Shown piece after piece: positions 1 to 8,892 of a DNA stretch of 64,000 nt; the stretch's first letter is position 1, and each line of letters starts with the position of its first letter. The notes under the pieces are model-generated. The model did no database searches. It was not told the origin of the DNA and saw only the letters and a list, made by a program, of their open reading frames with translations. The translations under genes and the position numbers were made by a program. The DNA comes from Heligmosomoides polygyrus polygyrus (Eukaryota; Nematoda; Chromadorea; Rhabditida; Heligmosomidae): NCBI GenBank assembly GCA_947396885.1, contig OX377205.1:73318969-73382968 (forward strand), in the 5' to 3' direction.

Positions 1-1
1 G

Positions 2-3000
2 AAATTGCAAAGGTGGGTAGAAGACGGTATACCATGTCATTTACACTACATACCCTCTGAACAAAATCCCGCCGACTGTGCAACAAGAGGACTAAACAAA
101 GATCAAATGGATAAACACGTATGGTGGTCTGGTCCTAAATTCCTTACACTTCCTAATCCCAAGTGGCCAGAAATCCAAGAATTTTTCTTCTGCGCGGCCA
201 AACCCCAAGCCCATGAAGAAAGTACACTTCCACCTCTGAATATCACTACGGTGAGCAGTACACAGCAACTTCATTCAAATTCTAAACTTTTTCCAAAAGC
301 ATTCTCTTCGCTCATGAAACTCAGAAGAGTGCTATCAATAGTACTGAAATTTCTCAAAGTCCTCATTTACAACAAAATTACTCCGAACAATCGAGCAAAA
401 CTGGACATATCACTACCTGAGATTGGAGGCATGAGTGACTGCAAGCCCTTGACGCTTTTAACAGCAGCCGATCTATCTACCACAGACAAAATCATTATTA
501 AAACAATGCAAAACTCATTTCTTCCACAAGACCTCAAAAAACTTGACTATCTACAACTTTACAAGGATAACGATGGAATAATTAGATGTCGCGGCAGAAT
601 AAAAGCACGACACTTAGCCAAAGAAACTCTAGAGCCAATACTTCTTCCAGCAAATCACGAGTTCACCAATCTCTTCGTCAAAAATGCACACATCCGTTGC
701 GGCCATCAGGGAGTAAATGGCACACTCGCAAATCTCCGCATTAACTATTGGATTCCAAAAGGTCGTCAAATTGTCAAAAAATATTTGAAGACATGTTTTG
801 TTTGTAAGAAATGGAATTCAAGACCTTACTTCTACCCCCTCTCGCCGCCGTTGCCGCATGCGCGAACAGAACCGTCGCGTGCGTTCTCGCACGTCGGCGT
901 CGACCTTTCCGGTCCGTTTCGCGTGCTCGATTCTGAGAAAACAGAGCGTAAGAGATGGATTTTTTTGTCCACTTGTATGGCGACACGAGCGGTGCATCTA
1001 GAGGTTGTCAACAACTTGAGCGGCATAGAATTAGTCAATGTACTAAGGAGGTTCATCGCTCGCAGAGGAAAACCTCAACTTATCCTTTCGGACAATGCCA
1101 CAAATTTCACACTAGGACAAGAGCTAATTCAAACTTTAGAGTCCCAGGCACACTCACAAAGCCAAAAGCTTCAGTTTTTCCTTGCAAACGAGTCAATTAC
1201 ATGGAAATTCATTACGCCATTATCTCCATGGAAGGGAGGATTCTACGAACGTATGATTGCAGTAATGAAATCAGCGCTTCGACGCCTTGCTCAAAGAAAA
1301 CTACTAGATGAATGCGAATTTATCACTTTAGTACCAGAATGCGAAGCAATGATCAATTCAAGGCCGCTAACGTACATGGGAAGTACTCCAGAAGACTCAG
1401 TAGTTCTCAGGCCCATTGATTTTTTAATTCCACACGCAAATGTAAATCTCTTACCCAGCTCTCAAAATGACCCAAATGACGAAGAATATTTCCCAGTCAT
1501 TTCAACAAAAAACGCAGCAATTCAATACTTTCAAAAACACACGAATTACTTACAGCAGCTATGGAAGTTTTGGACCGAAAACTATCTGTTAGAGCTCCGA
1601 AATTTCCACCAAAAACGAATTAAACAAAGGAGTTTTACAAGAAAACTACCGCAGCTTGGCGAAGTGGTTCTTATAATGGAGGAAAACACACCACGCGGAG
1701 AATGGCCCTTGGGTTTAGTTACCAACCTCATTCAAGACTCCGACGGTAGTGTGCGATCAGTCGATTTAAGGACAGCTAAATCCAACATCACACGATCAAT
1801 TAACATGCTAATCCCTTTAGAAATCGACGATACAGAAGAATTCAAGTCTTCGTTAAAAGCAACCAGCGGAAGCGACGATGAGTCACCGCTGGACTTAACA
1901 CGCGATACAAACGACAACGGAAAGCAGACCCCGGTAGAATGTCGGGACCAGGTCGCATCCAGCGCCGCGGAGCAGAACCCTGGTCGCGCACGACCTTATT
2001 TACACCGCCACGCGAAACAAAACAAAGCCTACGCCGTCAACAGTGCGCTAACGGAAAACCCTCGCACAAAAGAGAATCGATACACGGGACGTTGGCACTA
2101 CTGGCTTATGTTAGCGATAATTTCGAGCCTTTTTACAACTGCACAGTCAAAGGACAACGTATACAGTCCTATTCAGTTCATTAAAGGAGGCGTATCAATT
2201 CAAATGACAGAAGCACAAGACAATATCCAGGTTTGCGCCAACGATTACTGTCTAGAAATTCATCAGCCAGATCAAAATGTAAGAGTTCAATTCCCTGCGG
2301 AGATAACACTCCACACCTACAGGGTGATGGTCAAGTCACTGCAAGGCAATCTGACACATGCATTCCATTGGGCTTGTCCTCCCAGCCCCTTTTGCGAGCA
2401 AATCGCTTGCACATTTTGTGCTCCTATGGTTACTAATCCTGAATGCTGGCCCAGGCTAGCAATTGGTCTCGCAGCCCTCCTCATATACCTGACTCTACTC
2501 ACAATTTATCTCACAAGCAGTACCATAAGGAAACTATTCAGAGGATGTTCTTCTCTATGTGTGAAACTACGTCTCATACGAACCCTTGCGAACTGGTTTT
2601 TCAGAAAGCAAGTTTCAAAGTGTAGCTCTGCAGAGTACATACAATTAATGGAAATTAGCAACACTACAAATAGGAAATGGAACTCCTCAACACTAGTGCG
2701 AATCCTAGCAATTGTCGCCTTCTGCGGTTGTACGGCTTACGGGTGCCAACAAACCACACTGGTGTCATCTTCTATCCTGCAATGTAGTTCAAAAGAAAAA
2801 GAATGCAAAAACAGCTCAACCATAATTGCAAAATTTAACACCATGCAATCTGAGCTATGTCTACGTCTCCAGCATGGCAATAGTCAGTACCATCTCATGA
2901 AAATAACAATCCAAGAACTCGTACTAAGATGCCAAAAGGAAACATTGTATTTCATACGAAATACAGAAGCCAGAGTACAATCCCGCAAACGATGCCCTCA

Positions 3001-4354
3001 TATGGGTACATGCAGCGGTCTCAAGTGCGGGAAAATTGCAAGCGATACCCTAGTCGAAGAACTCGATATCGCAAATAACTTCACAGGGATTACGTATTGT
3101 TCAGAATCGTGTGGAGGACGGGGTTGCTCATGCGGATACCCCTCCTCTGGGTGCCTATTTTATCGAATATACCACGTACCCAAGGACATGAATATATATG
3201 AAGTGTTTCAATGCCCATCGTGGTACGAAACGTTTAATTTCAAACTAGAAAAAGCAAACAATAATAAAATACATATTGGCGAAATCAAGCCCTATACATC
3301 ACGACATTTCGGATCAGCAAAAATCGAAATAACATCGTTTTCTTTCTCTCCAATTGCACTGCTCAACAAGCGGTTTATTACCGATCAAAATGCTACTGCG
3401 TACATAGATGAGGACGCACAATTTAGCTACGCTTGCACCACAAATCCTCAGTTGGACAGTTCACGAAATACGTGTTCCATACGTGACACGTGCAAGTGTA
3501 CGCCAGCAGAAGATTCCGTAAATTGCTACTGCACAAACAACAATATCTCACAAATAAAACAACTATCTCACTTGCTTCCCCTTCCATTTCAAAATGGAAT
3601 TGCAGTAGCAGGAACCAAAATGATGCCAAAACTTTACACAACTGCATTTTCTGCCGAAATGGCAATAGAATTAGCACCTACAGTAACACAAGCTCTTCAA
3701 GATGTGACCGAATTCAAATGCAACACTGTGCCAATAAGCCTTGTCGGCTGTTATAACTGCATCAAAGGGGCCGTTGCTACTATTACATGCACTTCAAATG
3801 TACTCCAGTCGACTGCTCAGGTAACTTGTGGCCCACGACAATTCGTACTCTCTTGCACGAATCAAGGCGTTCGAAATCAAATACAATTGTTTTTCAATAG
3901 TGCAAAAGTAAAAGAGCAATGCCGCGTTCAATGTAGCAGACACATCACTATACTAGAAATTCAAGGAACTTTGAACTATGTCAATGGTATTAAACCTCTA
4001 TGGAGATATGCCAAACTCTGGGATAATTCAACGCACGACGGCAATTCATTCAACCTAGATTGGGAATTACCTGATATAATGCATTTCTTCGAGATCTGCA
4101 AAGCCTTCTACCTGTACACCGTCGTCGTCATCATCATTCTCTCATCCGCAATAGTTATCAGCGCAGTCTATCTCTGCGCCCGCAATGCAACATCCCCTAG
4201 AAGAGCCTTGAAAGTCACAACAAATCCCTTCTCATTCGCCTTTCTACCCATCGCAATGGGATGGCTGGTTCTACAAAAGCTCGCCCTTGTAGTAGCTTCA
4301 TTCTTACGACTTCTTCTAAGAACATTCTTCGCAATTCTGAAGTCAATAGCATAA
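2..4354 (+). CDS. Pol (integrase) - envelope polyprotein, 5' end outside the window
   Basis: One open frame from the edge to the stop at 4352-4354. Residues are counted from nucleotide 5. The end of the Pao RNase H/linker region comes first (residues 1-60). An integrase HHCC zinc site follows, with His near 229 and 233 and Cys near 263-266. The integrase core has acidic residues at D300, D363 and E415 (motifs GVDLSG, LSDNATNF, KGGFYER). A DUF5641-like C-terminal domain sits near 540-590. The envelope then begins: a signal-like hydrophobic segment near 697-714, a short Cys-containing ectodomain, a membrane segment near 815-838, a second hydrophobic signal near 897-912, and a Cys-rich ectodomain to about 1360 that matches phlebovirus G2/Gc in layout, including a glycine/cysteine-rich stretch near 1037-1055 where the fusion loop would lie. 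A membrane anchor lies near 1361-1392, with another hydrophobic tail to the end. Integrase would insert the cDNA; the envelope implies possible enveloped-particle spread, which is inference. Confidence 0.9.
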   Translation, partial: KLQRWVEDGIPCHLHYIPSEQNPADCATRGLNKDQMDKHVWWSGPKFLTLPNPKWPEIQEFFFCAAKPQAHEESTLPPLNITTVSSTQQLHSNSKLFPKAFSSLMKLRRVLSIVLKFLKVLIYNKITPNNRAKLDISLPEIGGMSDCKPLTLLTAADLSTTDKIIIKTMQNSFLPQDLKKLDYLQLYKDNDGIIRCRGRIKARHLAKETLEPILLPANHEFTNLFVKNAHIRCGHQGVNGTLANLRINYWIPKGRQIVKKYLKTCFVCKKWNSRPYFYPLSPPLPHARTEPSRAFSHVGVDLSGPFRVLDSEKTERKRWIFLSTCMATRAVHLEVVNNLSGIELVNVLRRFIARRGKPQLILSDNATNFTLGQELIQTLESQAHSQSQKLQFFLANESITWKFITPLSPWKGGFYERMIAVMKSALRRLAQRKLLDECEFITLVPECEAMINSRPLTYMGSTPEDSVVLRPIDFLIPHANVNLLPSSQNDPNDEEYFPVISTKNAAIQYFQKHTNYLQQLWKFWTENYLLELRNFHQKRIKQRSFTRKLPQLGEVVLIMEENTPRGEWPLGLVTNLIQDSDGSVRSVDLRTAKSNITRSINMLIPLEIDDTEEFKSSLKATSGSDDESPLDLTRDTNDNGKQTPVECRDQVASSAAEQNPGRARPYLHRHAKQNKAYAVNSALTENPRTKENRYTGRWHYWLMLAIISSLFTTAQSKDNVYSPIQFIKGGVSIQMTEAQDNIQVCANDYCLEIHQPDQNVRVQFPAEITLHTYRVMVKSLQGNLTHAFHWACPPSPFCEQIACTFCAPMVTNPECWPRLAIGLAALLIYLTLLTIYLTSSTIRKLFRGCSSLCVKLRLIRTLANWFFRKQVSKCSSAEYIQLMEISNTTNRKWNSSTLVRILAIVAFCGCTAYGCQQTTLVSSSILQCSSKEKECKNSSTIIAKFNTMQSELCLRLQHGNSQYHLMKITIQELVLRCQKETLYFIRNTEARVQSRKRCPHMGTCSGLKCGKIASDTLVEELDIANNFTGITYCSESCGGRGCSCGYPSSGCLFYRIYHVPKDMNIYEVFQCPSWYETFNFKLEKANNNKIHIGEIKPYTSRHFGSAKIEITSFSFSPIALLNKRFITDQNATAYIDEDAQFSYACTTNPQLDSSRNTCSIRDTCKCTPAEDSVNCYCTNNNISQIKQLSHLLPLPFQNGIAVAGTKMMPKLYTTAFSAEMAIELAPTVTQALQDVTEFKCNTVPISLVGCYNCIKGAVATITCTSNVLQSTAQVTCGPRQFVLSCTNQGVRNQIQLFFNSAKVKEQCRVQCSRHITILEIQGTLNYVNGIKPLWRYAKLWDNSTHDGNSFNLDWELPDIMHFFEICKAFYLYTVVVIIILSSAIVISAVYLCARNATSPRRALKVTTNPFSFAFLPIAMGWLVLQKLALVVASFLRLLLRTFFAILKSIA

Positions 4355-4500
4355 CTCCGACAGCTTCTTTTTACACAACACTTCCAATTTCATCATTTTC
4401 AAAAATTCTCCAATCCTCTCACGTTTAACTTGCATCTTCAAATGCGTCCTTGTAATACTCGTAAAAAACAACGTAGACCCAATTAATCTCAACAATACGA

Positions 4501-4506
4501 TTTCAG
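4501..4506 (+). other. 3' splice acceptor TTTCAG just upstream of the zinc-knuckle ORF
   Basis: TTTCAG, the nematode acceptor consensus, ends four bases before the ATG at 4511, with AT-rich sequence before it. This would let the downstream ORF be expressed from a spliced RNA, either cis-spliced from the LTR leader or trans-spliced to a spliced leader. The placement is seen in the sequence; its use is inferred. Confidence 0.5.
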
Positions 4507-4510
4507 TGCG

Positions 4511-5526
4511 ATGTCAGACGACGAACACGACGGCGCCCCTGTTGAGCCCGCTGAAGAGGCAGAGGACAATGCAGCCGAAAGACCACAAATACAGCCAGTA
4601 CCACCAATACGTCAATCAACGTCAATTACGCCTTCGGTTAACCGAGCTCCGGATGATCTGGCCCTACTACACCGAAAGGTCACTCGCATACTCGGCCGGT
4701 CTGACGACATCGCACCAATCCGAGACAATGTTCGGAACACAAATGTGAGTAGTATGCAAATGTCTCTTCAACAAAACAAAAATTCAAAAAATGATCTAGA
4801 ATTTTCTTCATTAAGCAAACTAACCCAATTATCGAATGCAAACAGGACCCCCCCCCCCTTTTTGCGACAACTCATTCCAAACTGTTTAAGAAACGTAAAG
4901 CGGAAACTCGCGTAGAAATCGCAAGAGCCGAACGCACCACCGCGACATCTAAGGTGAAGATCGGGAAAACGCTATCGAAGGGGAACCCATCAGATAAAGC
5001 TGAAAAGATTCCAAAACTAGACGAGGTACAAAATAGAAAATAAAAGATATTTAACGCGCGAAGAAGTTCAAAACTTCACCCGTTTCAGGGAATGGTTCAC
5101 ATTATGGATCAAAGGACAATCGAGATCAAACGCATCTTAGAAGAAGTCTACGACGGACTGGAGGAGCTCTACACGATGCACAAAAACCTGAGTCAAACTA
5201 TTCAAGATCATATTTTGTCAACAAAATCCAAGCAAGCCTCTCGCAGTCCCTCCCCAGGTCCTAGCCGCCCACGTTCCAAGGCTCTAAAATGTCCCTTTTG
5301 TGATGGGACACATTTCGCATCCGACTGCACCAAATATGTTCGTCTTCGCGACCGTCACAAACGCATAAATGACAATGGAAAATGTGAACGCTGCCTTCAA
5401 ACGGCAAACCACCTCGCAACATCCTGCAGAAAGCAGGATCCCTGCTTCTTCTGCAAGACCGAGAAAAGAGAGAGCGAAATGAATGGGCATCATTCGGCTT
5501 TCTGTCCTCATAAATTTTCATTCTAA
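4511..5526 (+). CDS. env-downstream zinc-knuckle (Gag-NC-like) protein, two exons, broken frame
   Basis: Exon 1 starts at ATG 4511 and would end at 5025 (GAG before GTACAA). A 63-nt AT-rich intron 5026-5088 ends in TTTCAG. Exon 2 runs 5089-5526 and continues in phase 0. The N-terminal part is acidic and Pro-rich, followed by a Lys/Arg/Glu-rich stretch. Exon 2 encodes a likely helical segment, a Ser/Pro/Arg linker and three CCHC zinc knuckles: C-x2-C-x3-H-x4-C at 5290-5330, C-x2-C-x5-H-x4-C at 5383-5430 and a third at 5440-5510. Within exon 1 the frame is interrupted at an 11-base C run (4848-4858), so this copy does not read through; a sequencing error or a decayed homopolymer are both possible. 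Zinc knuckles normally sit in Gag near the 5' end, so a separate ORF 3' of env is unusual. It could be an accessory nucleic-acid-binding protein or a displaced gag. Confidence 0.55.
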
Positions 5527-6362
5527 GCCAATTTGAAAGCAGCAATTGGTAACAAGGTTAAGCCAAAACATAGTTTCTTACTAAAAAAAAACAATTCAAC
5601 TAAAATATACAATTCAATATTAGCTTCTCTGCGCAGACGTTTCGATTTCAATTTTTCAAAACAACACCATTCTTTTCGCTCTCACTCGTGGTGCTGCAAG
5701 CGAGATCCCTCTTTTACTCCCCTTCGCAGAATATTTGTTGACTGATTATGGTTATTCAAGGAGTCGTATGAGTTCTTCGTGCTCAGTTCACCACATACCT
5801 AAGTGGAGTCCAACTTAATTACAGATATAACTAAAACACGAAAAAGAAAGTACGAATCCAAAATTTCAATGTCGAAATCCGTTTCAAAAGGAAGTAGCAG
5901 GACCTAGCGTCACCTCACGCGATGCACTTTTCCGACAACCCGAAGCGAAAGCCACGCCGTGCCCTTTCGACGCCAGCGACGCTTTTGATTTGACGACTTC
6001 GATGAACAATGTAGACCTTTTGAGAACGTTGTAACATTTATGTAGGTGCACTTCTACTCTAAATTATATTTAATTTTGGTATAATTTTTGGTATGATCAT
6101 TTTTAGAAGAACAGATTCAGAGCATTGTGTGATGTATTTTGTATGCCTTTGTCTTGACACTCCTTCTCCTGTTGTATTGTTTAAGAGCTCATTTTGGATA
6201 ATTCAAGTCCAAAAAAGTACACAAAAGCCAAAATTCAAACTTACGACTTCACTGAAATTATAATCCAACGAATTCGAATCTCTTGGCGGTCAGTCCTACA
6301 CCTTCTTTTGCGGGGAGGATGCAAAGGACATTAAGGCTTACAGTCATGTATATCCTTTCAAT
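5527..6362 (+). other. 3' non-coding region of the Bel/Pao element
   Basis: About 840 bases between the zinc-knuckle stop codon and the purine tract, with only short frames. I see no domain or convincing splice pair. It most likely forms the untranslated region before the LTR. Confidence 0.5.
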
Positions 6363-6374
6363 GTGGTTGGGGAG
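6363..6374 (+). promoter_or_regulatory. candidate polypurine tract
   Basis: GTGGTTGGGGAG immediately precedes TGTCATG at 6375. A purine-rich tract in this position primes plus-strand DNA synthesis in LTR elements. The tract is interrupted by T residues, so confidence is moderate. Confidence 0.5.
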
Positions 6375-6782
6375 TGTCATGAACTCTCAGTTCATGATGT
6401 TGTGTCATCGCCCGCCCACTTCTCTCCGCATAAAAGCTGCAGCCCAGCGGAATCGTGGCTCGGAGACGAGCGCCAGTCGGAGCGAGGCTTATCGCCCGCC
6501 CAGTCAGCGGACCCGCTAGCTGACTAACCAAGAGACAAAGAATAAGAAAGCGATCCAATTTATGTAGTTCAATTAAGCCCAAGTTGGATTCCACTGAATT
6601 ACAAACAACTCATACGAGCTCCACTCAGTTTGAATATTTGGATGGTCGATTTGGTGCTCTATGTTTTAGCCTTACTCTTATGGCTGATTGTGGGTCTGAG
6701 ACAATAAAATATATAAAATGCAAGTGTGAGAAAACAGCGAAACACAGACCTCATTACATTGGGAAGTGATGCAACCCAAACA
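6375..6782 (+). repeat. 3' LTR of the Bel/Pao element
   Basis: About 408 bp, starting TGT and ending ACA. It opens with a perfect inverted repeat (TCATGAACT, spacer CTC, AGTTCATGA at 6378-6398). A TATA-like CATAAAAG lies at 6429-6436 and AATAAA at 6703-6708, the expected order for U3, R and U5. The right boundary coincides with the start of RTE-derived sequence, so the true end could have been trimmed. No second LTR is available for comparison. Confidence 0.6.
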
Positions 6783-7180
6783 TCATCGTCGTAGTCGGAT
6801 GTTGGGGCATACGCGACGAACACAGTCAAAGCTGGCACGGAACCACATCGCTTCAGTCGCAGACGTCCGATTTGGCTTGTTGGAGACTCGTACGAATTGA
6901 TGTTCATGGCCAAGTGCGTGTTGACGAGAACACCAACGCCGCCTACTCCCCTGCTGTCGCATGTTCCGAGGAACTGTTCTTCTACGGAGTCGTAGACGGC
7001 GTGTAGGGGATGGTGCCTTCTCGTCTCGGTCAGTCCGATGACGTCGTACTTGATCTTCCTGGCTTGCATCATCAGGTCCTCGACGGATGCTTCCGATGCA
7101 AGCGTGCGGGCGTCGTAAGTACAGATCGTCATCCTAGTCCTTCTCAATTTGCGCAGCCTGGTTAGGCCCTGAGATTTTAG
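6783..7180 (-). pseudogene. RTE copy A: N-terminal endonuclease fragment
   Basis: Minus-strand reading gives an apurinic-endonuclease N-terminus starting near 7132, with the motif ETRRHH (catalytic Glu) and a later [11 protein letters not shown] segment, matching the copies at 42.6-43.1 kb and 51.2-51.7 kb. It stops at the junction with the LTR, before the GDFNAK and SDHRLL motifs, so it cannot be active. The 5'UTR lies at 7200-7712. Confidence 0.8.
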
Positions 7181-7715
7181 CAGCCTTTCCGTACTCGTCC
7201 TTCCCATCGCTACAGAAATGGGGGCTCTTGCGGGGTCAGGGGAATGAGGCCCTTTAGTGCTGCTGTGTTTGACTTCCATACAACACGGGTAGCTAGTCAG
7301 GCTCTGTCGTGCGGGCGAAGAACTCCGGGCAGTCAGCCAGACTGCCCGAAGGGACGGGGCGAGACTTTTGAGGCGGCCTCGAATCGCCTTACGATGTACT
7401 CCCAGTCTACCGAGTGCAAGATTTTGGCCGAGCCGACACAGTTACAATCCGCACAGTCACGGACACATCCGCGCACACTGTGCACGAACATGCCGCTCCC
7501 ACGCACAAGGAACGCGTAACCCGACACAGCAGGAGCAAGGACTCCATCCCCTGCATCCCACCTGCGTCTCTTGGCAGTACACGGTCGCATTTGGTTCGCG
7601 TTTAATTCCCCTATCCACCACCCGGGGACGCGCCACGTGGCCCTGCAACAAGCGGCCCGAGATCCCTCTTAACAAGAGAGCCCAAAAGCTCTCTATCAAG
7701 GGAGATCCGTGGTAA

Positions 7716-8882
7716 CCTCCCGCCAGCGCTCATCAACACCCTGGCGCGGCTCTTCACGCGCTACCTGTTGGACTGCAAGTTTCCATCTCAGTGGAAGACC
7801 AGCAGGACCGTCTTGCTGTACAAGAAGGGAGACGTGCACGACATTGGCAACCATAGGCCGATCTGCCTGCTGTCCGTAGTCTACAAGCTGTTCACTCGAG
7901 TTATCCTGAAAAGGATCGGCCGAACGCTTGACGAAGGACAGCCATGCGAACAAGCAGGATTTCGGAGAGGATTCAGCACGATCGACCACATACACACCAT
8001 TACGAAGCTCATCGAAGTGTCGTGAGAATACAAGCTGCCGCTGTACCTTACGTTCATCGACCTGAAGAAGGCATTCGACTCCGTCGAGACTGAAGCGGTC
8101 CTCGAAGCTCTACTCACTCCGACTTCGATCGTGTATGTGGGAACGTTGGACTGCAGCTAAATCTTACGAAGACGATGTTCATGAGAAACGGATGGGTTTC
8201 TGATGCCCCATTCTCGCTCAACGGAACGAACATCTCCGAATGCTCCAGCTATGTGTATCTGGGTCGCGAAGTCAACATGGCCAACGACCTAGCACCACAG
8301 CTGAGCAGGAGGAAAAGAGCGGCATGGGAAGCTTTCAAGAGCGTCAAAGAAGTCGCGAAGAAGACGAAGAACGTCCGACTCCGTGCCCACATATTCGACT
8401 CTACCGTTCTTCCTGCCCTAACATACGCCTCAGAGGCCTGGGCTATACGAAAGCGGGATGAACACGCGATCAGCCTCGCGAAGCGTGGAATCGAGAGGAC
8501 GATGCTCGGAGTGATACGACTCACGCAAGTGAGAGAAGACCTCCGGAATTCCGAGCTTCGCCGACGTTCGAAAATCAGAGACGCTGTCGCGTGGGCCAAG
8601 TTGTCGAAAATTAGGTGGGGCGGCCACGTAATGCACTTCGCAGACACCCGCTGGACGAGAGCCGTTACCGACTGGATTCCGCGCGATGTCAAGAGAACAC
8701 CGGGACGTCCACTAACGCGTTGGTCGGACTTCTTCGTGAAAGCCCTGAACGACCGATATGACGTTCTTCGTGTCCCTCGAGCGAGAAGGATCCACTGGAC
8801 CACTCTGGCACGCGACAGGGACGAATGGAGACGCTGCTGGCACCCGCTCGAGCAATTCGATGATCAACGGGACGACAGGTGA
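7716..8882 (+). pseudogene. RTE copy A: reverse-transcriptase C-terminal fragment
   Basis: It begins with the RT finger region (motif VLLYKKGDVHD), then [12 protein letters not shown] and [10 protein letters not shown] deletion near 8120 removes the FADD active-site block. The frame resumes at 8175-8882 with the RTE C-terminal domain (KIRWGGHVM and a terminal Arg/Asp-rich end). An in-frame stop lies near 8022 and the RT core is absent, so the copy is dead. Confidence 0.85.
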
Positions 8883-8892
8883 TACATGTGAT

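Larger units (their letters stand above)
1..6782 (+). mobile_element. Bel/Pao LTR retrotransposon with envelope (Tas/Cer7-like), 3' part
   Basis: The element enters from the left edge, so gag, protease, most of reverse transcriptase and the 5' LTR are outside the window. In order it shows the end of the Pol RNase H region, integrase, a phlebovirus-Gc-like envelope in the same frame, a separate zinc-knuckle ORF, a long 3' non-coding stretch, a purine-rich tract and a 3' LTR. Nematode Bel/Pao elements with an envelope related to phlebovirus glycoproteins are known (Tas of Ascaris, Cer7 of C. elegans; family Belpaoviridae). The 1,450-codon frame has no stop, which suggests recent insertion, but without the 5' LTR the age cannot be judged. 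Confidence 0.9.
6783..8892 (+). mobile_element. RTE non-LTR retrotransposon copy A, 5' part inverted
   Basis: 6783-7712 is RTE 5'UTR plus endonuclease start on the minus strand; 7716-8892 is the reverse-transcriptase C-terminal part and 3' end on the plus strand. The inverted part ends at the same 5' terminus as the full-length copy at 49041-52199. The 3' end carries two copies of a 9-bp unit related to ACAGGTGAT, as RTE elements often do. The arrangement fits twin priming during insertion. Middle sequences are missing. I found no clear target duplication. Confidence 0.8.

Noticed and set aside
8249..8803. Antisense frames inside RTE copies (also at 40958-41446 and 49955-50815)
   Set aside because: They are shadows of the reverse-transcriptase coding strand, repeated with each copy.
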